A stretch of 20,690 nt of DNA, from NCBI GenBank assembly GCA_036558305.1, contig DATBFX010000190.1, forward strand, positions 1 through 20,690, given 5' to 3'. This DNA comes from DATBFX01 sp036558305 (GTDB lineage: Bacteria; Chloroflexota; Chloroflexia; Thermomicrobiales; UBA6265). The translations under genes and the position numbers were made by a program. Positions 1 to 6,844 of the stretch are shown here, one piece after another; position 1 is the stretch's first letter, and each line of letters opens with the position of its first letter. Below the pieces are notes generated by a model. It did not search any database. It had not been told where the DNA came from and was given only the letters and a program-made list of their open reading frames with translations.

Positions 1-1
1 C

Positions 2-271
2 GAGATCGGCGCCGACGCGATCAAGACGGAGTACACCGGCGACATCGGGTCGATGCGTCGCGTCATCGACGGCTGCCCCGCGCCCGTGCTGGTCCTGGGC
101 GGTGCCAAATCGGGTTCGCCCGATGCGATCCTCTCCGCCACGAGAGACGCGATGGCCGCGGGCGCGAAGGGCGTGATTTACGGTCGCAATGTCTGGCAAA
201 CCGACGACGTGATCGGGATTTCTCGACAGCTCCGGGAGATCATTCATGGAACCGCTTCCTTGCCAGGATAG
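2..271 (+). CDS. LsrF/DhnA-type class I aldolase, C-terminal fragment
   Basis: The gene enters from the left edge, so only its last 89 residues are visible. They contain a GADAIKTEY segment, then CPAPVLVLGG, and near the end GAKGVIYGRNVWQ. This is the closing part of the TIM barrel in the DeoC/FbaB/LsrF aldolase superfamily. The lysine of the IKT motif sits where these enzymes carry their Schiff-base lysine, and the GG and GRN segments form the phosphate-binding loops. Known members cleave fructose 1,6-bisphosphate or thiolyse phosphorylated AI-2-type ketoses. The gene lies directly upstream of a sugar ABC importer and FGGY kinases, which fits an aldolase acting on the imported, phosphorylated sugar. 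The exact substrate cannot be read from the fragment. It ends at TAG 269-271 and the downstream importer has its own promoter. Confidence 0.85.
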   Translation, partial: EIGADAIKTEYTGDIGSMRRVIDGCPAPVLVLGGAKSGSPDAILSATRDAMAAGAKGVIYGRNVWQTDDVIGISRQLREIIHGTASLPG

Positions 272-314
272 CAAGGTGAGCGGCAAGCATTGCCTACGTT
301 TCGACATGTATCTT

Positions 315-334
315 GCGCTCGGTTGGCCGAGTGC
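315..334 (+). terminator. Stem-loop downstream of aldolase gene
   Basis: An 8-bp stem (315-322 with 327-334, one G-T pair) closes a TTGG loop 44 bases after the aldolase stop. No T-run follows, so it is only a terminator-like hairpin. It lies upstream of the importer promoter, where a terminator would be expected. Confidence 0.35.
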
Positions 335-365
335 GAAAGCTAGGGCGCTGGGCTCACATTCGCTG

Positions 366-394
366 TTGACGAGCACATTCCGAACTCCTATAGT
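366..394 (+). promoter_or_regulatory. Sigma70-type promoter of the sugar importer operon
   Basis: TTGACG (366-371) and TATAGT (389-394) are separated by exactly 17 bases, each hexamer one mismatch from consensus. Transcription would begin near 401, about 60 bases before the ATG of the binding-protein gene. Just past that point, 411-422 (AGCG-TTTT-CGCT) forms a small inverted repeat that could be an operator or a minor hairpin; this last reading is speculative. Confidence 0.7.
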
Positions 395-461
395 CTCACG
401 GTCCGCACAAAGCGTTTTCGCTGGCACGGGGTCGGCGAGACGCACACGGAAGGAGGGACGT

Positions 462-1535
462 ATGCGCGGTAACGTCGTGTCCCATCGCCGGTTTCCGCAC
501 GCGGGGATCGTTCGGACCTTGGTAGCCGCGGTGCTTCTGGTAGCGGCTCTATCCCCTATCGTGCTCGCGTCATCTCGACCCGCAACCGCTCAAGACCAGA
601 TTGTCGTGGGACTGATAACGAAGACCGAGACCAATCCCTTCTTCGTCAAGATGAAGGAGGGCGCCCAAAAGGCCGCCGACGCGGCAGGCGTCAAGTTGAT
701 CACGGCGGCCGGTGCGTTCGATGGCGACAACGAGGGCCAAGCCACCGCGATCGAGAACATGGTCAACGCCGGTGCCAAGGGCATTCTCATCACACCCAGT
801 AACACGAAGGCAATCGTCCCGGCGATCAAGAAAGCGCGCGATGCCGGCGTCCTGGTGATTGCGCTCGACACGCCGACGGAGCCAGTGGACGCAACCGACG
901 CGCTTTTTGCGACCGACAACTTCAAAGCCGGGTACCTCGACGGCCAATATGCGAAGGCCGTGTTCGGCGACAAGACCCCGGTCATCGCCACGATCGACGG
1001 GGCCATCGGCGCGTCCGTCAGCGTCCTTCGGCACAACGGATTCCTGGCGGGATTCGGGCCAGCCGATGCGAGCGCTGCCACGCCCGAGGCATCGATGAGC
1101 GAGTTCGCCACCGATTCGCGAGTCGTTTGCAGTCAGAATGCAGACGGTGACCAGGCGAAGAGTCAGACGGCGATGGAAAACTGTCTCCAGAAGAGCGGCG
1201 ACATCAACCTGCTCTATACGATCAATGAGCCGACCGCCCGCGGTGCCTACACGGCCCTCAAGGCGGCGGGGAAGGAGAACGATGTCCTGATCGTCTCCGT
1301 CGACGGCGGTTGTACCGGCGTGCAGGCAGTCAAAGACGGGCAGATTGCCGCAACCTCGCAACAGTACCCGCTGAAGATGGCGCAACTCGGTGTCGATGCG
1401 GTGGTCAAGTTCGCGCAGACCGGTGAGAAGCCGTCTGGCTACACCGACACGGGCGTGACGCTAATTACCGACAAGCCGCAGCCCGGCATCGACTCGCAAG
1501 ACACAACCTTCGGTCTCGCCAACTGCTGGGGTTAA
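462..1535 (+). CDS. frcB: Sugar ABC transporter periplasmic/lipid-anchored binding protein, FrcB-like
   Basis: This 357-residue protein captures a sugar outside the membrane and delivers it to the permease encoded next. Residues 1-44 are a signal sequence: a basic start, a hydrophobic stretch AAVLLVAALSPIVLA, and a likely cleavage after ATA before QDQ. The mature part is a periplasmic-binding-protein type I fold (ribose/galactose class) with ITKTETNPFFVKMKEGA, ITPSNTKAIVPAIKKA, ALDTPTEP and INEPTARGAY. Many of these segments and the GLANCWG C-terminus resemble the rhizobial fructose/mannose/ribose protein FrcB as I recall it. The ATG at 462 is chosen over the longer open frame because an AGGAGGG ribosome site stands just before it and the signal peptide begins there. 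Substrate is inferred from family only; ribose or xylose is possible. Confidence 0.88.
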   Translation: MRGNVVSHRRFPHAGIVRTLVAAVLLVAALSPIVLASSRPATAQDQIVVGLITKTETNPFFVKMKEGAQKAADAAGVKLITAAGAFDGDNEGQATAIENMVNAGAKGILITPSNTKAIVPAIKKARDAGVLVIALDTPTEPVDATDALFATDNFKAGYLDGQYAKAVFGDKTPVIATIDGAIGASVSVLRHNGFLAGFGPADASAATPEASMSEFATDSRVVCSQNADGDQAKSQTAMENCLQKSGDINLLYTINEPTARGAYTALKAAGKENDVLIVSVDGGCTGVQAVKDGQIAATSQQYPLKMAQLGVDAVVKFAQTGEKPSGYTDTGVTLITDKPQPGIDSQDTTFGLANCWG

Positions 1536-1557
1536 CCGGTATCGGTCGCTGATCGTA

Positions 1558-1589
1558 GGACCGGATCCGGCGGACGCCGGATCCGGTTC
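1558..1589 (+). terminator. Intercistronic hairpin between binding protein and permease genes
   Basis: A perfect 12-bp inverted repeat (1560-1571 and 1576-1587) with a GGAC loop, extended by one G-T and one G-C pair, lies in the 76-base gap between the importer's first two genes. There is no T-tract. Such hairpins after binding-protein genes are known to stabilise the upstream message or partly terminate, giving more binding protein than permease; that role here is inferred. Confidence 0.7.
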
Positions 1590-1611
1590 CTAGCAGCCGC
1601 AAGGACTCAGA

Positions 1612-2622
1612 ATGGAAACCGCGGCGACGGCGGAGCCGCAGGCGACCGACGCGGCACCTGAAAGACGCTCCCCGTACATTTCGATGTCGACACTGTCGAA
1701 TCTGGGCCCGCTACTCGCGCTCCTGTTGGCTGGTGCCTACTTCGCGACCAAGTCAGATCGTTTCTTGACCGGACCCAATCTGTCGCTCGTGGTCCAGCAG
1801 TCGATGGTCGTTGGTGTGCTTGCAATCGGACAGACATTGGTCATTCTCACCGCCGGTATCGACCTCTCGTGTGGCGCGGTCATGGCTTTGGGCGGAATGG
1901 TGATGACGCGGCAGGCGGCCGTGCATGGCTTGGACCCGCTCCTCGCGCTCTTGCTCGGCCTCCTGACGTGCACGCTGTTCGGCATCGTCAACGGCCTCCT
2001 GATCACGAGGATCCAGTTGCCGCCTTTTATCGTGACACTTGGCACATTGAACATCGCGTTCGCAATCACCCATATCTATTCGCACGATGAGACGATTGTC
2101 GACGTACCGAGTCAATTGACGTGGCTCGGGAACACCTTTCAGGTTCACGGGACCTCGATCACCTATGGGTCCGTCTTGATGTTCCTCCTCTTCCTCCTGG
2201 CCTGGTACGTGCTACGACAGACTGCCTCTGGTCGCCACATCTTTGCTGTGGGCAATAATCCAGAGGCGGCACGCCTATCGGGTATCAACACGCCACGACT
2301 CCTGTTGCTGGTTTACACCACCGCGGGACTGCTGTACGGCGTCGCCGCGTTAGTGTTAGTCGGCCGCACCGGGGTCGGCGATCCCAATGCCGGGCAAACG
2401 GAAAATCTCAGTAGCATCACCGCCGTCGTGCTGGGCGGCACCAGCCTCTTCGGCGGGCGCGGCACCGTTTTGGGCACACTCGTGGGCGTGCTGATCGTCG
2501 GCGTGATTCGCAACGGCTTGCAATTGACCGGTGTCCAATCGGTCTACCAAGTCCTCATCACTGGAGTGTTGGTGATTCTTGCCGTCACCGTCGATCAACT
2601 TGCCCGGCGGAGACGGCTGTGA
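1612..2622 (+). CDS. frcC: Sugar ABC transporter permease, FrcC/RbsC-like
   Basis: This 336-residue inner-membrane protein forms the transport channel of the importer, most likely as a homodimer since only one permease gene is present. A hydrophilic N-terminal tail of about 25 residues precedes some eight to ten hydrophobic segments. Family marks include LTAGIDLSCGAVMALGG (near residue 83), LPPFIVTLGTLNI, GRHIFAVGNNPEAARLSGI (the ATPase-contact loop) and LGGTSLFGGRGTVLGTLVG near the C-terminus. These place it in the BPD_transp_2 (RbsC/XylH/FrcC) group. An AAGGA site lies 6 bases before the ATG. Its stop codon shares one base with the ATG of the ATPase gene, so the two are probably translationally coupled. 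Confidence 0.9.
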   Translation: METAATAEPQATDAAPERRSPYISMSTLSNLGPLLALLLAGAYFATKSDRFLTGPNLSLVVQQSMVVGVLAIGQTLVILTAGIDLSCGAVMALGGMVMTRQAAVHGLDPLLALLLGLLTCTLFGIVNGLLITRIQLPPFIVTLGTLNIAFAITHIYSHDETIVDVPSQLTWLGNTFQVHGTSITYGSVLMFLLFLLAWYVLRQTASGRHIFAVGNNPEAARLSGINTPRLLLLVYTTAGLLYGVAALVLVGRTGVGDPNAGQTENLSSITAVVLGGTSLFGGRGTVLGTLVGVLIVGVIRNGLQLTGVQSVYQVLITGVLVILAVTVDQLARRRRL

Positions 2623-3410
2623 TGGACGATGCTGCGATGCCGACGCCGGTCCTGCAGGCACGTGGTCTGGTCAAACGTTACGGCCACGTGACGGCGCTGG
2701 ACGGCGCCGACTTTGAACTCTATCCCGGTGAGATTCTCGCCGTGATCGGAGATAACGGGGCAGGGAAGTCGACGCTGATAAAGGCGCTGTCGGGCGCGCT
2801 GGTGCCCGACGAGGGCGAGATATTCCTGGACGGGCATCAGATCCGATTTCGTGGTCCGCTCGACGCTCGCCGTCAAGGAATCGAGACCGTCTATCAGGAC
2901 CTCGCGGTCGCTCCGGCGCTTGATGTTGCCGAAAACATATTCTTGGGGCGTGAGGTCTACCGCCGAGGACCACTTGGGTCGATCTTGCGCATGGTCGACA
3001 AGCCGCGCATGCGTCGAGAAGCCGCGGGCCACATGCGCGATCTCAAGATCGGCATCCGCTCGATGCGGCAGGCGGTCGAAACCCTCTCCGGCGGCCAACG
3101 ACAGGGCGTGGCGGTAGCGCGGAGTGCGGCGTTCGCGCGCCACGTCGTCATCATGGACGAACCAACGGCGGCCCTGGGTGTCAAAGAATCGCACATGGTG
3201 CTCGATCTGATTCGCAAGGTCCGGGACAAGGGTCTCCCGGTGATCCTGATCAGCCACAACATGCCTCAGGTGTTCGAAGTGGCCGACCGTGTGCATATCC
3301 AGCGACTGGGACGTCGAATTGCCGTCGTCGAACCGCGCAACTTCAGCATGTCCGACGCCGTTGCGATCATGACGGGGGCGATGGCGGGAGAACAGGTGAC
3401 CGACAACTGA
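2619..3410 (+). CDS. frcA: Sugar ABC transporter ATP-binding protein, FrcA-like
   Basis: This cytoplasmic ATPase (about 262 residues) powers the importer. It shows a Walker A motif GDNGAGKST (near residue 46), a Q-loop in ETVYQDLAVAP, the signature LSGGQRQGVAVARSAAF, Walker B VVIMDEPTAAL, and the switch histidine in ILISHNM. The single nucleotide-binding domain contrasts with the fused double domains of RbsA and XylG and matches FrcA. Further FrcA-like marks are ALGVKES, RLGRRI and the C-terminal MSDAVAIMTGAM. Either GTG 2619 or ATG 2622 could start it; ATG 2622 overlaps the permease stop by one base and is preferred. It is the last gene of the importer; 253 bases follow before the next gene. 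Confidence 0.92.
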   Translation: MMDDAAMPTPVLQARGLVKRYGHVTALDGADFELYPGEILAVIGDNGAGKSTLIKALSGALVPDEGEIFLDGHQIRFRGPLDARRQGIETVYQDLAVAPALDVAENIFLGREVYRRGPLGSILRMVDKPRMRREAAGHMRDLKIGIRSMRQAVETLSGGQRQGVAVARSAAFARHVVIMDEPTAALGVKESHMVLDLIRKVRDKGLPVILISHNMPQVFEVADRVHIQRLGRRIAVVEPRNFSMSDAVAIMTGAMAGEQVTDN

Positions 3411-3465
3411 ATCCCTCGCCTCACCATCGTTTGCAATGAAGCATCCGTTTCGTTCCATTGGATGA

Positions 3466-3480
3466 GGTTCCGCGGGGACC
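3466..3480 (+). other. Short hairpin in the frcA-kinase gap
   Basis: A 6-bp stem (GGTTCC with GGGACC, one G-T pair) and a 3-base loop lie 56 bases after the ATPase stop. It is not followed by T residues and is weak. The rest of the 253-base gap (3411-3663) shows only a possible -10 near 3632 and no convincing gene. Confidence 0.2.
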
Positions 3481-3631
3481 ACGACGTTGTTGACGCTTGG
3501 CCATCGATTCCCCACGGCGGGACAAAACGTCGTGCCGAGATGGTCCGCGCAACACCGTGTTGAGGCAGTCTCTGCCGACGGCAACGCCCGCACACGTGAG
3601 AAAGCCGAAAAGGTGAAGTCGGAATCAGCAG

Positions 3632-3637
3632 TAGAAT
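3632..3637 (+). promoter_or_regulatory. Possible -10 element of the FGGY kinase pair
   Basis: TAGAAT is one mismatch from the -10 consensus and would start transcription about 20 bases before the kinase ATG at 3664. No acceptable -35 hexamer lies 16-18 bases upstream. It may be an activator-dependent promoter or chance. Confidence 0.3.
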
Positions 3638-3663
3638 CCAAGTCCAGGTTGAGGTCTTCAAAC

Positions 3664-5217
3664 ATGGCATCGCAGCGTGATGTCCCGCTGCTCGTCGGTC
3701 TCGACATCGGATCCACCAATGTCAAGGCCGTTGTCTTCACTCCCGAAGGCACCACCGTTGCCTCCGCCAGCGTTCCAACCGTCACCCATTATCCGCGGCC
3801 AACCTGGGCGCACTACCGGCCGGACGAATTGTGGACTAGGGCGGTTGAGGTGCTCCGGCGGGTCACCGCTACCCTCGACGATCCAAGACGTCTCGCCGGG
3901 GTCGCCGTTGCCAGCGTCGCCGAGGCAGGCGTGCCGCTCGACCGCCACGGCGAACCGACCTACGACGCGATCGCCTGGTTCGACCGTCGCACCATCCCCC
4001 AGCGCGACTGGCTCGGGCACGAGATCGGCGAAGAGACGCTGTTTGACCGTACCGGTCTGTCGTTGCAGCCCATCTGGAGTCTGTGCAAGCTCCTCTGGAT
4101 CAAGCAGAACGAACCGGACGTTTGGGCTCGCACGGTCCGCTGGCTCAACATCGCGGATTTCATCGCCTTCAAACTCTCCGGCGAAGCGGCAACCGATTGG
4201 TCGCTCGCGTCGCGCACCCTGGCGTTCGACATTCGGAAACGGGACTGGGCGACCGACATCCTGGACGCCGCGGCGGTACCGCGTGCGATGCTGGCGCCGG
4301 CGGTGGCGAGCGGCACCCGGATCGGTTCGGTCGGCAAGAAGTCGGCCGAGGAGACCGGACTCCCGGCGGGAATGGCCGTCGCCGCCGGTGGTCACGACCA
4401 CGTCTGCGGCGCTCTCGCGGCTGGGATCGTCGGACCGGGTCAAATCCTCGATTCGATGGGGACCGCCGAGGCGCTGTTCGTCGCGCTGGATGCCCCGCTC
4501 GCGAACCCGGAACTCGGCCGCATCGGGTACACGCAAGGGGCGCACGTCGCGCCGGGTGCCTATTACGTCAACGGCGGTATCTACACGTCGGGAGCGAGCG
4601 TCGAGTGGTTCCGGTCGGTGCTCGGCGAGATCGACCGGGAGACGTTGATCCGCGAGGCGGAGGCGACACCGGTCGGCAGCCTGGGCAGCACGTTCCTCCC
4701 CCACCTTCGCCTGGCGAACGCGCCCCACCCCGATGCCCGCGCCAGAGCGGCATTCGTCGGTCTCACCAGCGACGCGAACCGGGGCACCCTTGCCCGCGCG
4801 ATATTGGAAGGACTCGCGTACGAGGGACGGGCGACATTGGAGCCGTTGCTCGGTTATGCCGGGTTGGCGGAGATGCCGGCAATCTCGGTCATCGGCGGGA
4901 GCGCCAAGAACGACCTCCTCGTCCGCATCAAAGCCTCCGTGATGAAAACGACGCTGCGCCTCCTCGACGTCGAGGAGGCCACCGCCTTCGGTGCGGCGAT
5001 CCTGGGCGGTCTCGGCGCCGGCATCTTCCGCGACGTCGGCCACGCCCTTGGCACCGTTCGGATGCGATCCGAACTCGTGGATCCCGACCCAACCGCCGCA
5101 GCCTCCTACGACGCCTACTTCTGCGATGTCTACCAGCATCTCTACGAGGCGCTGCGTTCGTCGAATCACCTGATCCATCGGCTAAGCGTGGGCGACGCGC
5201 CCGGACCGAACGTCTGA
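3664..5217 (+). CDS. FGGY-family carbohydrate kinase with divergent signature
   Basis: This 517-residue cytoplasmic enzyme should transfer phosphate from ATP to a sugar or polyol. The N-terminal domain has the ATPase phosphate loop GLDIGSTNVK (residues 12-21, with Asp14). GGHDHVCGALAAGI carries the candidate catalytic aspartate, and VIGGSAKNDLL with EEATAFGAAILGG form the C-terminal nucleotide-binding part. Where xylulokinases usually have GERTP followed by D-ARG-F-GL, this protein has HLRLANAPHPDARARAAFVGL, so the GERTP block is missing while the flanks persist. The ATG at 3664 is chosen because homology starts there; the longer open frame has no family features. The ribosome site is weak. 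The stop overlaps the next kinase start by one base. The substrate is unknown; rhamnulo-, xylulo- or AI-2-type kinases are all possible. Confidence 0.85.
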   Translation: MASQRDVPLLVGLDIGSTNVKAVVFTPEGTTVASASVPTVTHYPRPTWAHYRPDELWTRAVEVLRRVTATLDDPRRLAGVAVASVAEAGVPLDRHGEPTYDAIAWFDRRTIPQRDWLGHEIGEETLFDRTGLSLQPIWSLCKLLWIKQNEPDVWARTVRWLNIADFIAFKLSGEAATDWSLASRTLAFDIRKRDWATDILDAAAVPRAMLAPAVASGTRIGSVGKKSAEETGLPAGMAVAAGGHDHVCGALAAGIVGPGQILDSMGTAEALFVALDAPLANPELGRIGYTQGAHVAPGAYYVNGGIYTSGASVEWFRSVLGEIDRETLIREAEATPVGSLGSTFLPHLRLANAPHPDARARAAFVGLTSDANRGTLARAILEGLAYEGRATLEPLLGYAGLAEMPAISVIGGSAKNDLLVRIKASVMKTTLRLLDVEEATAFGAAILGGLGAGIFRDVGHALGTVRMRSELVDPDPTAAASYDAYFCDVYQHLYEALRSSNHLIHRLSVGDAPGPNV

Positions 5218-6758
5218 TGTCGGCTCTTCTCGGCATCGACCTTGGGACCGGGTCGGTCAAGGCCGTCATCGTCGCGCCGGACGGCCGCGTCCTCGGTCGA
5301 GGCAGCGCCGGCTATTCGATCCGACAAACCCGACCGGGGTGGGCCGAACAAGAGCCCGAGGATTGGTGGCGAGGCACCGTCAAGGCGGTCCGGGCGGCGC
5401 GGGTCCAGACGGGAGAAGTCGACGTTCTCGCCGTCGGTCTGTCCGGACAGATGCACGGGACGGTGCTGCTCGACGGCCAGGGAAGGGCGATCGGACCGGC
5501 CATCATCTGGGCCGACACCAGGAGCGCCGAACAAGTCGCGGACCTGACAAATCGGATCGGCGCCGAGCGTCTCGTCGACCTGACCGGCAGCCCGCTGGCG
5601 GTCGGATTCCAGGCCGGGACCATTCGCTGGATACAGCCGAACCAGCCCGACCGATGGGATCAGGTCACCACGGTTCTGCTGCCAAAGGACTACCTGGGCT
5701 GGCGACTGACCCACGTCTCTGCAACGGAACCGAGCGACGCGTCGGGCACGCTCTTGTTCGACGTGCGAACGCGCGACTGGTCGGAGGAGATCCTGAGCGC
5801 GCTCGACCTGCGCCGGGGCCAACTGCCTACCGTCGATGCGTCGACCGCGATCCGTGGGTACCTCTCCGACGCCGCTGCGGCCGAACTCGGCCTCCGAGGG
5901 CGCATTCCGGTCGTCGGGGGCGGTGCGGACGCGCCGCTCGCGGCGCTCGCGGCCGGCGTCATCGAACCGGACGCGATGCTGCTGACGATCAGTTCCGGAT
6001 CGCAAGTGATCGTGCCGACGGATGAGGTCCGCGTCGATCGGCAGGGGCGGATGCACACCTGGTGTAGCTGCTTCGAACCGCCGGCAGGCGATCTCCGGCC
6101 CGGTCCCACCGGCGCCGGCTGGTACCAGATGGGAGCAACGATGGTCTCCGGCCTGGCTTTGCGGTGGCTCCAGGAAAACGTCTTCGGACTGCGCGATGCA
6201 GATGCCTACGACGACATGACGAACTGGGCAGCACGGGCGCCGGTCGGTGCCGACGGGTTGATCTTCCTGCCCTATCTCGCCGGCGAGCGCACTCCCCTGA
6301 TGGACCCGTATGCGCGCGGTCTCTTCCTGGGGCTGACAACGGCGCACGACCGATCGCATCTGACACGGGCGGTGATGGAGGGAGCGACACTCGCGCTCTA
6401 CGATGCGTACGGCGTGCTCGGCGACAACGGCGCCGCGCCGCGACGCACGGTTCTGGCCGGTGGCGGAGCCAGGAGCGCCGTCTGGCGTCAGATCGTGGCC
6501 GATGTCTTCGGGGTTCCGATCCGGCCGCTCGCCGACGTCGACGGCTCGGCGCTCGGCGCCGCTCTGCTGGCCGGCGTGGGTATCGGCCTGTTCGATTTGG
6601 CGACGACCGCCCTTGCCTGGGCGCACTATGGGGACGCGGTGCTGCCCGACCCGGCGGCGCACGAACGCTACCAACGCCTCTTGCCGATCTTTCGGGAGGC
6701 TTATGTCAAGCACCGTGGGGACTTCCGCGCATTGGCCGACATGGCGGGAGGTTCGTAG
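5217..6758 (+). CDS. xylB: Xylulokinase-like FGGY kinase
   Basis: The 513-residue protein is a classical FGGY kinase that probably phosphorylates D-xylulose or a related ketose. It begins with GIDLGTGSVK (Asp8). GLSGQMHGTVLLDGQG (about 74-89) is a sugar-contact motif shared with xylulokinases. GGGADAPLAALAAGV holds the catalytic-base aspartate, and YLAGERTPLMDPYARGLFLGL is the FGGY signature region. AGGGARSAVWRQIVADVFG and DGSALGAALLAGVG complete the adenine-binding domain. Length agrees with the family (about 480-520). The ATG overlaps the stop of the preceding kinase (TGATG), so translation is coupled. The final Gly-Ser-stop lies inside the left arm of a long intergenic palindrome. Confidence 0.9.
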   Translation: MSALLGIDLGTGSVKAVIVAPDGRVLGRGSAGYSIRQTRPGWAEQEPEDWWRGTVKAVRAARVQTGEVDVLAVGLSGQMHGTVLLDGQGRAIGPAIIWADTRSAEQVADLTNRIGAERLVDLTGSPLAVGFQAGTIRWIQPNQPDRWDQVTTVLLPKDYLGWRLTHVSATEPSDASGTLLFDVRTRDWSEEILSALDLRRGQLPTVDASTAIRGYLSDAAAAELGLRGRIPVVGGGADAPLAALAAGVIEPDAMLLTISSGSQVIVPTDEVRVDRQGRMHTWCSCFEPPAGDLRPGPTGAGWYQMGATMVSGLALRWLQENVFGLRDADAYDDMTNWAARAPVGADGLIFLPYLAGERTPLMDPYARGLFLGLTTAHDRSHLTRAVMEGATLALYDAYGVLGDNGAAPRRTVLAGGGARSAVWRQIVADVFGVPIRPLADVDGSALGAALLAGVGIGLFDLATTALAWAHYGDAVLPDPAAHERYQRLLPIFREAYVKHRGDFRALADMAGGS

Positions 6759-6844
6759 GGGCGGGCACGGCGGACCACCCGGTTCCTCAAGGCGGTGTCC
6801 GTGCCTTTCAGCCGGGCGGACACGGAGGTCCGCCCCTACGAACC
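6750..6844. repeat. Palindromic element between convergent kinase genes
   Basis: Outer arms 6750-6764 and 6830-6844 are a perfect 15-bp inverted repeat. Inside, 6814-6821 and 6828-6835 form a perfect 8-bp hairpin with a 6-base loop that competes with the outer stem. There is also a direct similarity between CACGGCGGACC and CACGGAGGTCC. The element covers the stop codons of both convergent genes, so both proteins end in Gly-Ser. It probably serves as a bidirectional terminator and looks like a dispersed intergenic repeat, though copy number cannot be seen from one window. Confidence 0.8.

Noticed and set aside
246..461. Upstream extension of the binding-protein frame
   Set aside because: It overlaps the aldolase end and the promoter, and the signal peptide and ribosome site both place the start at 462.
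570..1385. Minus-strand open frame opposite the binding-protein gene
   Set aside because: The plus strand carries signal peptide, promoter, ribosome site and clear family motifs; the antisense frame is motif-free.
3490..3588. TTGACG and TTGAGG hexamers as -35 elements for the first kinase
   Set aside because: Neither has a -10-like hexamer 16-18 bases downstream.
3658..5178. Minus-strand open frame of about 500 codons
   Set aside because: It lies opposite the first FGGY kinase, has arginine/aspartate-rich composition with no family motif, and reflects GC-driven lack of stops in an antisense frame.
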